A stretch of 64,000 bases of DNA from assembly GCF_018599245.1 (NCBI RefSeq), contig NZ_JAHEVJ010000001.1, positions 62,001-126,000 of the forward strand. Direction: 5' to 3'. Below are positions 25,517 through 34,992 of the stretch, one piece after another. Position numbers and translations under genes: made by a program. Within the stretch, counting starts at the first letter, position 1; every line of letters begins with the position of its first letter. This stretch comes from Aliiroseovarius lamellibrachiae (lineage in GTDB: Bacteria > Pseudomonadota > Alphaproteobacteria > Rhodobacterales > Rhodobacteraceae). The notes beneath the pieces are model-generated. The model saw only the letters and a list, made by a program, of their open reading frames with translations, had not been told where the DNA came from and did no database searches.

Positions 25517-28297
25517 ATGATGGATGCGTTTTTGGTATTGTTGGCGGGGCTTTACGGATTGGGTCTGCCGATCGGCGTCATCTATTTGTTGATCCAAGGG
25601 GGCAATCAAAAGCGCGACCTTGATGGGGTGAAACGCCGATTGTCGGACGCAGAAGCCCGACTGGCCTCAGGTGAGCGGATATCGTCGCCGGCTGAACCTG
25701 ATGCAGCGGCAGGCGCAACTCGGCGTACCGAGGCAGAGGCCAAGGATGCCCGGCCCAAGGAGACGAAGACGCCGAATGCGCGCGCTTTGGCCCCTGCGAG
25801 TAATCCATGGCAATCAAGCCCCTCTTCCAACGCCACAACATCAACACCGACAAAGACCCCTCCTGCCAAAACCCCCACGGCGCCCACACCGCGTGCCGTG
25901 AAAACCGAGTTGCCCTTTGACAAATTTGTCGCCTGGATTGTGCAAAACTGGGTCTATGCCGTGGCCGCTGTGTCCTTGGCTTTGGCCGGAATTTTCATGG
26001 TACAATACGGCATCGAAAACGGTCTGTTGCCACCATTTGCGCGGGTGCTGGCCTCGCTCGCGTTTGGGGCCGCCTTGGTCGGGGGCGGCGAATATATGCG
26101 CAAACGTTGGGGCGATGATGAAAACAGCCCGGTTGCGTTTTTGCCGTCGGTCTTTTCTGGCGCCGGCATCGTCACGCTGTTTGCGGGCATCTTGGCCGCG
26201 CGCCATATGTACGGGCTGATCGGGCCGACAACGACATTTGCCGGGCTTTTATGTGTGGCGGGTGGTGCCATTGTGCTTGGTTGGCTGACCGGGCCCTTGT
26301 TGGCGGCTGTCGGGATCGTTGGCGCCTTTGTGACGCCGTTTTTGCTGGGTGGAAACAGCGATGCGTCGCCGGTGGTGGGCTATCTTGCCATTATCACGCT
26401 GGTTGGGCTGGCGATTGATACGTATCGGCAATGGAAATGGCTGTCTGTGCTGTCGCTCGGGCTGGGATATATCCTGATTGCACCGCTTGTTGTCGTGGCG
26501 GATGCCCGTGTGGAGTGGGTGATTGCCTTTGCGCTGATCATGCCGTTTGCGGCCCTGATTGTGATGGGCTGGCGGTTGGTCCCCGCGTTGCCGGGGCGCG
26601 GATTGATGGACAGCATTGCGCAGCGCGTTGATCCCAAAAACTGGCCACGCCGCATGATGCTGTTGCACGCCGCAATGGCGGGGTCCGTGCTGTGGCTTTT
26701 GGCCAGCTCGCAAGAGGGTGCGGCGGCGTTTTGGTTATCTGCCTTTGCCATGACAGCGCTGTCCGCGGGCATGGCAATCTGGGCCAAATCTTCGGACGCG
26801 ATGGAGGATTTGCCGCTGCTCCCCTCTTTGGGTCTCATTGCGCTGATCTGGGTTGAGGCGACCAATTACGGCAGTGTTTATCGACTGTCGGATGTGGATG
26901 CGATTGAGGGCAGTGGGAACACGCAATTCTGGACCCCTGTCTGGTTGGTCGGCATGGCCGCACTGCTTGGTGTGATCGCCACATGGCGCAGCCTGACATC
27001 AGCCAAACACCCACGGGTCTGGGCCTTGGCGGCGGCGCTTATGGCGCCTGCTGCAATGATCGCGCTCGATATCTTCTGGATGCCATCCAGCTTTATGGGC
27101 GATTTTGAATGGGCCGTTGTGGCCATTGCTTTGGCCGCGCTGATGGTGGTCAAAGTCGAACGCTTTGCGCGAGCAAATGATGCGGACCGGATGCGCCTGT
27201 CTTTGGTGCTGATCTCTGCGCTTGGGTTGATCAGCTATGCGATGGCGCTGGTGTTGCCGAGCTCTGGCCTGACGGTGGCTTTGGCGTTGACGGTGCTGGC
27301 CTCGGTGGTGATTGACCGCCGGTTTGATCTGCCTTTGCTCAGCTGGTTCGCCGTCGTCGGCACCATCTTGGTGTCGGGCACGCTGTTGTTCATTCTGGGC
27401 GTGACATGGCATGAATATGGTCCGCTGCTTGAGGTTGTCGCCACCTATGGTGTCACCTTGGGCGCGCTGGCCGCCGCGTGGGTTTTGGGGCAAGATCGCA
27501 ACCGCAAAAACGCCCTGATCACACTGGAAAGCGCGGTGGTGTCGCTGTTTGCTGTGTTTGTGATGATGATGCTGCGCCGGTGGTTGGACACGCTGAATGT
27601 GAGCGGTGACACCCATTGGAATGTGACGTTGATTGCGATGGTTTGGCTGCTGTCCGCTTCGGTTCAGGCGTGGCGGATGAAACTGCCGGGCTTTATGCGC
27701 AAGGTACGTATGGCGCTGGGCGGGCTGTTTGCCTTGGGCGGTGTTGGCACCCTGTTGGTCGCCTTGATCCTTGGCTTCCCCTTGGTGGATTACAACGCGC
27801 AAATTCTGGGTTGGCCGCTGGTGAACACACTGGCGATTGCTTATCTTTTGCCTGCGGCCTTGTTCGGCGCGGTGGCATGGAAAATGCCACATCTGCCAGC
27901 AAAACTGCGCCTTGGTTTGGGCGGTGCTGCGGCGGGTCTGTCGCTTTTGTGGGGCATCACCAGCATCGCGCATTTCTGGCGCGGCGCTTATCTTGCGCGC
28001 GAGCCGATGCTGCAGCCAGAGCTTTACACCTACACCGTGGCCATGTTGGCCTTGGGGGCGGCGCTTCTTTATCAAGCCATTGCACGCCGATCTGATCTTT
28101 TGCGCCGCGTTGCGATGGGGGCGATTGCGCTGACGGTCGCCAAGGTGTTCTTGGTGGATATTTCCGGCCTTGATGGGCTGATGCGCGTGTTCTCTTTCCT
28201 TGCTCTGGGCCTGTCGCTTGCGGGGCTGGCGTGGCTCAATCGTTGGGCCGCGATGCAGTCACAGACGGGGAGAACGGATCAAGGCAAGACCCCATGA
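25517..28297 (+). CDS. DUF2339 large polytopic membrane protein
   Basis: This is a 926-residue protein. One N-terminal helix is followed by a basic and then Pro/Thr-rich linker (about residues 30-125) and then some 20 or more hydrophobic segments to the end. It matches DUF2339, a family of very large membrane proteins of unknown function, with VEYG-like IFMVQYGIENGLLPP near residue 160. The start is ATGATG after an AGGAG site. The stop overlaps the next gene as ATGA, so it leads a three-gene membrane cluster. Confidence 0.88.
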   Translation: MMDAFLVLLAGLYGLGLPIGVIYLLIQGGNQKRDLDGVKRRLSDAEARLASGERISSPAEPDAAAGATRRTEAEAKDARPKETKTPNARALAPASNPWQSSPSSNATTSTPTKTPPAKTPTAPTPRAVKTELPFDKFVAWIVQNWVYAVAAVSLALAGIFMVQYGIENGLLPPFARVLASLAFGAALVGGGEYMRKRWGDDENSPVAFLPSVFSGAGIVTLFAGILAARHMYGLIGPTTTFAGLLCVAGGAIVLGWLTGPLLAAVGIVGAFVTPFLLGGNSDASPVVGYLAIITLVGLAIDTYRQWKWLSVLSLGLGYILIAPLVVVADARVEWVIAFALIMPFAALIVMGWRLVPALPGRGLMDSIAQRVDPKNWPRRMMLLHAAMAGSVLWLLASSQEGAAAFWLSAFAMTALSAGMAIWAKSSDAMEDLPLLPSLGLIALIWVEATNYGSVYRLSDVDAIEGSGNTQFWTPVWLVGMAALLGVIATWRSLTSAKHPRVWALAAALMAPAAMIALDIFWMPSSFMGDFEWAVVAIALAALMVVKVERFARANDADRMRLSLVLISALGLISYAMALVLPSSGLTVALALTVLASVVIDRRFDLPLLSWFAVVGTILVSGTLLFILGVTWHEYGPLLEVVATYGVTLGALAAAWVLGQDRNRKNALITLESAVVSLFAVFVMMMLRRWLDTLNVSGDTHWNVTLIAMVWLLSASVQAWRMKLPGFMRKVRMALGGLFALGGVGTLLVALILGFPLVDYNAQILGWPLVNTLAIAYLLPAALFGAVAWKMPHLPAKLRLGLGGAAAGLSLLWGITSIAHFWRGAYLAREPMLQPELYTYTVAMLALGAALLYQAIARRSDLLRRVAMGAIALTVAKVFLVDISGLDGLMRVFSFLALGLSLAGLAWLNRWAAMQSQTGRTDQGKTP

Positions 28298-29589
28298 AAC
28301 GGGTTCTGGTTCTGGGCGCCTACGGGCTGATCGGGGCCGAGGTCGTGCGTGATCTGCTGGCGTGCGGGCATGAGGTTACCGGGCTCGGCCGGGATCGCGC
28401 CACCGCCTTGCGCGCCTTTCCGGATCTGGTGTGGCAGATCAAAGACCTGCGTGACCTGACCGCAGCACCCGCGTGGCAGCCGTTGTTGCAAGATATTGAC
28501 GCCGTGGTGAATTGCGCAGGCGCGTTGCAGGATGGCGACGCGGATGATCTGAATGCCGTACATCACGATATGCTGGCGGCCCTGTCCGAACACGCGGCGA
28601 AACGTGATGTTAGCATCGTCCAAATCTCAGCTGCCGGGGTCTCAGCGGATGCAAACACCGCGTTTTTCCGGTCAAAAGCGGCGGGGGACGCGGCGCTTTT
28701 GGCCTCTGGTGCGCCCGTGTGGATCTTGCGACCCGGATTGGTGATCGCACAGCAAGCTTACGGCGGCACGGCCCTGATCCGGCAATTGGCGGCGGTGCCA
28801 TTTGTGCAACCCATTGCGATGGGAAACGCCCAAATTCAAACGCTCGCCGCGACAGATCTGGCCCGTGTGGTGCATGAGGCCTTGGACGGAACATTACCGC
28901 CTGGCCGTGCGTTTGACCTTGTCGAAGATACCCCGCACAGCCTGTCAAACGTGGTCGCCGCCCATCGCATGTGGCTAGGGTTTGCGCCCGCCCGCTTTAC
29001 CATCCCAATGCCGCGCGTTCTGTTGCCTCTTGTGGGCAAAATGGCCGATGGATTGGGACAGCTTGGGTGGCGATCTCCGCTGCGCTCATCCGCGATCAAA
29101 GTGCTGGCGGAAGGCGTGCGTGGTGATCCGAAACCCTATGCGGAGTTTGGCAAGCCCTTGATGGGAATTGCCGCGACCCTGGCGTCGCTTCCTGCGGGGG
29201 CAGAGCATAGATTGCAGGCGCGCGCGGGCCTGCTGATGCCCCTTATGGTGCTGGGGTTGGCGCTTTTTTGGATCGCCTCTGGGCTGATCGGTATGTGGTC
29301 TTTAACACCTGCCTCTGAGGTGTTGATCCAAGTTGGGTGGCCCAAAGGGTTGGCGCTGGCGTCGGTGCTGTTTTGGGCCGTTGTGGACATCATTTTGGGA
29401 CTGGCTGTGATGTGGCGTATATGGGCAAGACCCGCCTGTCTGGGCATGATTTCCGTCAGCGTGATGTATCTTGTCTCTGCCAGCGTTGTGACCCCCGCTC
29501 TTTGGCTCGATCCCCTTGGGCCGCTTGTGAAAATCCTGCCAGCGACCCTCGCGGCCCTTGCCCTTCACATGATATTGGAGCGTCGCTGA
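28294..29589 (+). CDS. Fusion of NAD(P)-dependent SDR/NmrA-like domain and DoxX-like membrane domain
   Basis: This is a 431-residue protein. The first 290 residues form an atypical short-chain dehydrogenase or NAD-dependent epimerase domain with VLGAYGLIGAEVVRDLL at the N-terminus and VQISAAGVSADANT in the middle. The last 130 residues have four hydrophobic segments matching the DoxX-like family. Such fusions are known but their reaction is not. It probably acts on a membrane lipid or quinone-type substrate, an inference from the layout. It overlaps both neighbours (ATGA, TGATG). Confidence 0.85.
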   Translation: MKRVLVLGAYGLIGAEVVRDLLACGHEVTGLGRDRATALRAFPDLVWQIKDLRDLTAAPAWQPLLQDIDAVVNCAGALQDGDADDLNAVHHDMLAALSEHAAKRDVSIVQISAAGVSADANTAFFRSKAAGDAALLASGAPVWILRPGLVIAQQAYGGTALIRQLAAVPFVQPIAMGNAQIQTLAATDLARVVHEALDGTLPPGRAFDLVEDTPHSLSNVVAAHRMWLGFAPARFTIPMPRVLLPLVGKMADGLGQLGWRSPLRSSAIKVLAEGVRGDPKPYAEFGKPLMGIAATLASLPAGAEHRLQARAGLLMPLMVLGLALFWIASGLIGMWSLTPASEVLIQVGWPKGLALASVLFWAVVDIILGLAVMWRIWARPACLGMISVSVMYLVSASVVTPALWLDPLGPLVKILPATLAALALHMILERR

Positions 29590-30062
29590 TGGAGTGGTTA
29601 TTGGTCCTGCGCTGGGCGCATATCCTGGGCGCAACCGTGTTGATGGGCACGGGGGCAGGCATCGCGTTTTTCATGGTGATGGCGCAACGCTCGCGCAACC
29701 CGGCGGTGATCGCGCATGTGGCTGGAATTGTGGTGATTGCCGATACGCTGTTCACCGCTACCGCCGCCATTGTCCAACCCATGATCGGGGTACTTTTGGC
29801 GTTGGAAATAGGTTGGGATCTGAGTGAGAGCTGGATCCTGACGGGGATTGCGCTTTACGTCTTTGTTGGTGTGTTTTGGCTTCCGGTGGTCTGGATCCAA
29901 ATTCAACTGCGGGATTTGGCGCGTATCGCAACCATTGAGAACACCCCCCTTCCGCCCCGTTATCACCGCCTTTACCGGATCTGGTTTGCCTTCGGCTTTC
30001 CGGCTTTTGCGGCGATGCTGGCGATTTTTTGGGTGATGATTGCCCGTCCTGAGATTTGGTAA
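29589..30062 (+). CDS. DUF2269 family membrane protein
   Basis: This is a 157-residue protein with four membrane helices, matching DUF2269 (predicted integral membrane protein). It opens with LLVLRWAHILGATVLMGTGAG, a segment with a His and Gly-rich helix seen in this family. The function is unknown. Its ATG overlaps the stop of the SDR-DoxX gene by one base, so it completes the cluster. It converges on the hemoglobin gene with a hairpin repeat in between. Confidence 0.85.
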   Translation: MEWLLVLRWAHILGATVLMGTGAGIAFFMVMAQRSRNPAVIAHVAGIVVIADTLFTATAAIVQPMIGVLLALEIGWDLSESWILTGIALYVFVGVFWLPVVWIQIQLRDLARIATIENTPLPPRYHRLYRIWFAFGFPAFAAMLAIFWVMIARPEIW

Positions 30063-30172
30063 GGGGCGCTGCCCCTCGCGAGACAAGCTCGCTCACCCGG
30101 GGATATTTCTGGAAAGAGGAAGGTCAAATGCGCTTTTCCTCTTTCCGAAAATATCCCCGCCGGAGGCAAAAA
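30063..30172. repeat. Intergenic hairpin repeat, copy 2
   Basis: This fills the gap between the convergent DUF2269 and hemoglobin genes. A GGGGC/GCCCC block and a small GCGAGACAAGCTCGC hairpin lead into two long arms, 30099-30121 and 30136-30158. The arms are near-perfect reverse complements built on GGGGATATTT and GAAAGAGGAA. It shares modules with copies at 341, 49204, 53293 and 56847. It probably works as a two-way terminator. Confidence 0.7.
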
Positions 30173-30174
30173 TA

Positions 30175-30612
30175 CTAAAAGAGCTTAGGCACCTCAGTGG
30201 CGGGGCGGCGCATGTCGTCCATCTGCATCTGAAACCCGCGCCCAATGCGCTGGGCGAGGGCAAGCCAACTGTCCGCAATCTCCGGCGAAAGCTCGGCAAG
30301 CAGCACCTCTTCGAACATGCCAAGCCACGGGGCGAAGTGGTTGGTCTTGATGTCGGGGGCGTTCACATGCACGCGCATTGGATTGCCGTCATAGACCCGT
30401 TCGCGCAGGATCGCATTGCGCCAGAAGCGGTTGATTTTCTCAATATGCTCGGCCCATTCGGTGTCGGTTGTGCCGATATGTGCGTTAAACACCGGGCCTA
30501 ATTCCGGGTGATGGCGCACGCGGGTGTAAAACACGTCCAGCACGCGCGTGATTTGATCAGGCGTGATGGCAAAGCGTTGCATTGGGTTGGGTTGCGGGTC
30601 GGGAATTGACAT
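30175..30612 (-). CDS. Group III truncated hemoglobin
   Basis: This is a 145-residue 2/2-fold globin. It has the group III features: a PVFNAHIGTTDTEWAEHIEKINRFW-type helix pair (about 40-65, read in parts) and a proximal His in NHFAPWLGMF (His92). Roles proposed for this group include oxygen or NO chemistry in the cytosol, but none is settled. A 19-base palindrome of the TGA-N9-TCA type lies just upstream (30626-30644), suggesting control by an iron- or NO-sensing Rrf2-type regulator. Confidence 0.92.
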   Translation of the reverse strand: MSIPDPQPNPMQRFAITPDQITRVLDVFYTRVRHHPELGPVFNAHIGTTDTEWAEHIEKINRFWRNAILRERVYDGNPMRVHVNAPDIKTNHFAPWLGMFEEVLLAELSPEIADSWLALAQRIGRGFQMQMDDMRRPATEVPKLF

Positions 30613-30625
30613 AGGGCACCTCTTT

Positions 30626-30644
30626 CCTGACCTAATTAGTCAGG
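30626..30644 (-). promoter_or_regulatory. Operator-like palindrome upstream of the hemoglobin gene
   Basis: CCTGAC and GTCAGG flank a seven-base centre that is itself symmetric (TAATTA core). Its inner part fits TGA-N9-TCA, the pattern known for RirA-type iron operators and close to other Rrf2-family sites. It lies 14-32 bases before the hemoglobin start, where a bound protein would block transcription or translation start-up. The regulator is not in this window. Confidence 0.5.
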
Positions 30645-30881
30645 GACGTATGGTTTTGCCAAGGGACATTTGGGCGCAGTTTGGCCGCTCCCTGACGTCT
30701 CTCACCACTTTACCTCGCGCGCGCACCTGCTATAACGCCCATATGATGCATTTTGCCGCCATCATTATTCGAATTATCTACCCGGCGCTCCACGCTTGAG
30801 CTGCCGGGAAAAGGCGCTTGGATCACCGGTGCCGACCTTTTGCCCTAACACTCCGAAGACCTTCCGAAAAGGACCGGACAC

Positions 30882-33818
30882 ATGTGTGCCGACACCCCCG
30901 AAAACACCCCCGAAAACACCACCGACAATACCCCTGAATACAAACATACGCTGACGCTTCCTGTCACCGATTTCCCGATGCGCGCAGGCCTGCCCAAACG
31001 CGAGCCGAGCTGGTTGGAGCGTTGGGAAAAGATCGGCGTTTATGACCGCCTGCGCGAAAAACCCGGCCGCACGCCGTTTATCCTGCATGATGGCCCCCCC
31101 TATGCCAACGGGCATTTGCACATCGGTCACGCGCTGAACAAAACTATCAAAGACATGATCGTGCGCAGCCATCAGATGATGGGATTTGATGCGCGGTATG
31201 TGCCCGGTTGGGATTGCCACGGTCTGCCGATCGAATGGAAAATCGAAGAGCAGTATCGCAAGAAGGGCAGAAACAAAGACGACGTTCCGGTGATTGATTT
31301 CCGTCAGGAATGTCGCAAGTTTGCCGAAGGCTGGGTGGACATCCAGCGCGAGGAATTCAAGCGCATCGGCATCACCGGCAAATGGGATGATCCCTATCTG
31401 ACCATGAACTATCACGCCGAGGCCGTGATCGCCGAGGAATTCATGAAGTTCCTGATGAACGGCACGCTGTATCAAGGGTCCAAACCCGTGATGTGGTCGC
31501 CGGTCGAAAAGACCGCGCTGGCTGAGGCCGAGATCGAGTATCACGATCACAAGTCGCACACGATCTGGGTGCCGTTTGACGTTGCGAATGCTAACGGTGA
31601 TTTGGCTGACGCCCGCGTTGTGATCTGGACCACCACACCTTGGACGATCCCGTCCAACAAGGCCGTGGCTTACAATGACAAGATTGCGTACGGCCTTTAC
31701 CGCGTGGATGCGACCGAAGAGGAAAGCTGGACCGCCCCCGGTGAGCTTTACCTCTTTGCTGACACGCTGGCCGCCGATGCGTTGGGCAAATCCCGCGTGA
31801 CCGAGTTTACCCGCGTGCGCGATGTGGAGGCGTCGGAGTTTTCAGGCATGATCCTGAAACACCCATTCAATGGCATGGACGGCGCAAATGGGTTCTGGGA
31901 CTACGAAGTCCCGATGATTGACGGGGACCATGTGACTGACGATGCGGGCACAGGCTTTGTGCACACCGCGCCCAGCCACGGTGCCGACGACTATGAATGT
32001 TTCGTCAAGCGCAACTGGATTGATCGGATGACCCACAATGTGGGCGAAGCATCCGAATTCCTGCCGCATGTGCCGTTTTTCGCAGGGCTTGAGGTGTTTG
32101 ACCGCAAGGGCAAAGAGGGCAAAGCCAACACCGCTGTGATCGCCAAACTGGTCGAAGCCGGGGGTATCATCGCGCGCGGCCGGGTCACGCACAGCTATCC
32201 TCACAGCTGGCGCTCAAAGGCGCCGATTGTGTTCCGCAACACGCCACAATGGTTTGCCGCCGTTGATAAAGAGGTGGGCGACGGGCAGGATGAGATGGGC
32301 ACCACCATCCGCACCCGTGCGCTGAATTCCATCGACAAGCTGGTGAAATGGTGGCCGCAAACCGGTCGCAACCGCCTGTATTCGATGATCGAAGCGCGCC
32401 CGGATTGGGTGCTGTCGCGCCAGCGTGCCTGGGGTGTGCCGCTGACCTGTTTCGTGAAAAAGGGCCTGTTGCCCACCGACGAAGGGTTCTTGTTGCGCGA
32501 CCCTGCCGTGAACGCTCGGATTTCTGAGGCGTTTGAGGTGGAAGGCGCGGATTGTTGGTATGCGGCTGGCGCCAAGGAACGCTTCTTGGGCGCGGATCAC
32601 AACGCGGATGAGTGGGAGCAGGTCTATGATGTGCTCGACGTTTGGTTTGACAGCGGGTCAACCCATTCCTTTGTGCTGCGCGACCGCGAAGATGGTTCGC
32701 CGGATGGGATTGCGGATGTTTATATGGAAGGCACCGACCAACACCGGGGCTGGTTCCATTCATCATTGTTGCAAGCTTGCGGGACCAAAGGTCGTGCGCC
32801 TTATAAAAACGTTGTGACACATGGGTTTACGCTGGATGAAAAGGGCATGAAGATGTCCAAATCCTTGGGCAACACCATCGTTCCAGAGGCAGTGATCAAA
32901 CAATATGGCGCGGATATTCTGCGCCTGTGGGTCGCGCAAACCGACTATATGGTGGATCAGCGGATCGGGCCAGAAATCCTGAAAGGGGTGGCTGACAGCT
33001 ATCGTCGTTTGCGCAATACCATGCGATTTATGCTGGGCAATCTGGCCGATTTTGACGAGGCGGAAAAGCTGGATCTGGCGGAAATGCCAGAGCTGGAGCG
33101 TTGGGTGCTGCACCGTTTGGCCGAACTCGATCACACCGTGCGCGAAGGCTATAAAACCTTCGATTTCCAAGGTGTGTTTTCGGCCGTGTTCAACTTTGCC
33201 ACCGTTGATTTGTCGAGCTTTTATTTCGATATCCGCAAAGACGCGCTTTATTGTGATGGGGCCGACAGCCAAGCCCGCCGGGCCGCGCGCACGGTTCTGG
33301 ATATCCTCTATCATCGTCTGACCACATGGTTGGCGCCGATTTTGGTGTTCACTATGGAAGAAGTGTGGCTAGAGCGGTTCCCAGGCGACGACAGCTCGGT
33401 TCACATGATCGACTTCCCGGACACGCCCGCCGATTGGTTGGACGAGCCGTTGGCCGCAAAATGGGCCGGCATCCGTCAAACCCGCCGTGTGGTAACCGCA
33501 GCGCTTGAAATCCAGCGCCGCGACAAGGTGATTGGCGCCTCACTAGAGGCCGCCCCCGTGGTGCATGTGCGCGACGAAGAGGTTCTGACGGCCCTTCGGT
33601 CGGTGGATTTTGCCGATGTGGTGATCACGTCAAACGTGGTCCTGTCCAATGATCCGCTGCCGTCTGAGGCTTTCCGCCTGCCGGACGTTGAAGGGGTTGG
33701 GGTCGTGTTTGAAAAAGCCTCTGGCGAGAAATGCCAGCGCTGTTGGAAAATCCTGCCAGACGTGGGCAAGCACAAACACGAAGGCACCTGTGGTCGTTGT
33801 GACGATGCGTTGAGCTAA
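30882..33818 (+). CDS. ileS: Isoleucyl-tRNA synthetase
   Basis: IleS charges tRNA-Ile. The 978-residue class I enzyme has the HIGH motif in YANGHLHIGHALNK (near residue 77), a CP1 editing domain with the TTPWTIPSNKAVAY motif (about 250), and KMSKS in GMKMSKSLGN (near 655). It ends with an anticodon-binding domain and a zinc-type C-terminus (CQRCWK, CGRCDD). The first 20 residues are a Thr/Pro/Glu-rich extension. It is followed by a strong terminator. Confidence 0.97.
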   Translation: MCADTPENTPENTTDNTPEYKHTLTLPVTDFPMRAGLPKREPSWLERWEKIGVYDRLREKPGRTPFILHDGPPYANGHLHIGHALNKTIKDMIVRSHQMMGFDARYVPGWDCHGLPIEWKIEEQYRKKGRNKDDVPVIDFRQECRKFAEGWVDIQREEFKRIGITGKWDDPYLTMNYHAEAVIAEEFMKFLMNGTLYQGSKPVMWSPVEKTALAEAEIEYHDHKSHTIWVPFDVANANGDLADARVVIWTTTPWTIPSNKAVAYNDKIAYGLYRVDATEEESWTAPGELYLFADTLAADALGKSRVTEFTRVRDVEASEFSGMILKHPFNGMDGANGFWDYEVPMIDGDHVTDDAGTGFVHTAPSHGADDYECFVKRNWIDRMTHNVGEASEFLPHVPFFAGLEVFDRKGKEGKANTAVIAKLVEAGGIIARGRVTHSYPHSWRSKAPIVFRNTPQWFAAVDKEVGDGQDEMGTTIRTRALNSIDKLVKWWPQTGRNRLYSMIEARPDWVLSRQRAWGVPLTCFVKKGLLPTDEGFLLRDPAVNARISEAFEVEGADCWYAAGAKERFLGADHNADEWEQVYDVLDVWFDSGSTHSFVLRDREDGSPDGIADVYMEGTDQHRGWFHSSLLQACGTKGRAPYKNVVTHGFTLDEKGMKMSKSLGNTIVPEAVIKQYGADILRLWVAQTDYMVDQRIGPEILKGVADSYRRLRNTMRFMLGNLADFDEAEKLDLAEMPELERWVLHRLAELDHTVREGYKTFDFQGVFSAVFNFATVDLSSFYFDIRKDALYCDGADSQARRAARTVLDILYHRLTTWLAPILVFTMEEVWLERFPGDDSSVHMIDFPDTPADWLDEPLAAKWAGIRQTRRVVTAALEIQRRDKVIGASLEAAPVVHVRDEEVLTALRSVDFADVVITSNVVLSNDPLPSEAFRLPDVEGVGVVFEKASGEKCQRCWKILPDVGKHKHEGTCGRCDDALS

Positions 33819-33838
33819 CTAGAACATTTTAAAGAATA

Positions 33839-33872
33839 AAAAAGGCGCTCTGGGTAAGGGCGCCTTTTTCTT
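33839..33872 (+). terminator. Rho-independent terminator of ileS
   Basis: A perfect stem AAAGGCGC (33841-33848) / GCGCCTTT (33860-33867) is followed by a T-rich run, 20 bases after the ileS stop. The A-run on the left also gives a T-run on the minus strand, so it may also stop leftward transcripts from the EF-hand gene. Confidence 0.85.
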
Positions 33873-33881
33873 TTCTATCGC

Positions 33882-34313
33882 TTAGGCCCCAGCAAAAAGA
33901 GACTGGGTTTCGGAATAGAGCGTTTCGATGATCGAATTATCGACCGTTGTGCTGTCTTCACTGGTGTCAATGGCGTCGAACAAAGCCGTCACCAAAGATT
34001 CCGCATCGGCACCACCGCCGCCGCCGCCCGGAGGGGGAGGGGGTCGGGCACCATCATCAGGCCGCATTGATTGGCCAAACGTATTCAGCTCGCTTGACGT
34101 CAAAATTCCGTCTTCATCGGCGTCGATGTCGCTAAACTGTTCGATCAGTTTGGCGGACATATCCTCAGTCGACAATTCATCGAGGGATAGACCACCGCTC
34201 GAGTCCGCATCAAAGGCGGTCATGAGGTCTTCTGAGTTCGGAGGTTTGGGCGGAGGTCCAGATTGCATTTTCTGCATCTGGTTCATGCTCGTCATGCCCA
34301 TCGAGATGTTCAT
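33882..34313 (-). CDS. EF-hand domain protein
   Basis: This is a 143-residue acidic protein with two canonical calcium loops, DADSSGGLSLDE (about residues 35-46) and DIDADEDGILTS (about 62-73), then a Pro/Gly-rich linker and a C-terminal helix. It starts with a Met-rich segment and has no clear signal peptide, so it may be cytosolic or exported by another route. Calcium binding is likely. The function is unknown. It converges with ileS across the shared terminator. Confidence 0.85.
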   Translation of the reverse strand: MNISMGMTSMNQMQKMQSGPPPKPPNSEDLMTAFDADSSGGLSLDELSTEDMSAKLIEQFSDIDADEDGILTSSELNTFGQSMRPDDGARPPPPPGGGGGGADAESLVTALFDAIDTSEDSTTVDNSIIETLYSETQSLFAGA

Positions 34314-34464
34314 CTTGTTACTCCTTAACTATGCGCGCAGATGCAGCATGGGCCTAATGTCTGGAAATTGGGTAAATGCTGCAGCGCACGCAGACCGAAA
34401 ATGGTTCAAATCGTAATTGCCCTTTGGGCTTGCGTCGTTTCGACTTGCGCCGCACGATGCCGAC

Positions 34465-34923
34465 ATGTCCGTTGCAAGCTTCCCATCCCCGTTTGGTCCG
34501 ATTTCCCTGCGCGAGGAGGGTGGATTTTTGACCGAGCTCATCTGGTCCGAAGTGATCGAAGGGCAAATGACCGATCTACTTGCTGTAGCGGGCAAACAGC
34601 TCTCCGAATATTTCGCGGGCCAACGGCGCGACTTTGACCTGCCATTGCGGGTGAGCGGCTCTGATTTTCAACGCGCTGTTTGTGATGCGATGTCGGCCAT
34701 TCCCTATGGGGACACGGCGACCTACGGCGAGATTGCGGCGCTGACCGGCAATTCAGCCCAAGCGGTTGGCAATGCCTGTGGCGGAAACCCCATTCCGGTG
34801 ATCATCCCCTGTCACCGCGTGATGGGTGCGGGTGGTAAATTGGTTGGGTTTTCCGGGGCGGGCGGGGTTGAGACAAAAGTTCGGCTTTTGCGTCTTGAAG
34901 GCGCGGCGGGGCTGCTTATCTAG
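34465..34923 (+). CDS. ogt: Methylated-DNA--[protein]-cysteine S-methyltransferase
   Basis: This protein removes alkyl groups from O6-alkylguanine in DNA by suicidal transfer to its own cysteine. The 152-residue protein has the active-site motif PCHRV near residue 115 with GAGGKLVGFSGAGG after it, and the winged-helix segment YGDTATYGEIAALTG. I chose the ATG at 34465. The frame opens at 34417 but the extra 16 residues are not family-like. It precedes an ABC exporter but need not be linked to it. Confidence 0.93.
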   Translation: MSVASFPSPFGPISLREEGGFLTELIWSEVIEGQMTDLLAVAGKQLSEYFAGQRRDFDLPLRVSGSDFQRAVCDAMSAIPYGDTATYGEIAALTGNSAQAVGNACGGNPIPVIIPCHRVMGAGGKLVGFSGAGGVETKVRLLRLEGAAGLLI

Positions 34924-34992
34924 AAGCTCTGGCCCAATCAAATTGCGCGACATTATGGACGCAATCCGCCAGAGGGGAAGACAGGAGATATC

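Noticed and set aside
26249-28075. Long minus-strand frames opposite the DUF2339 gene, including one of 358 codons
   Set aside because: Composition is dominated by His, Gln and Arg, as expected of the antisense of a hydrophobic gene. The DUF2339 frame is clearly the real one.
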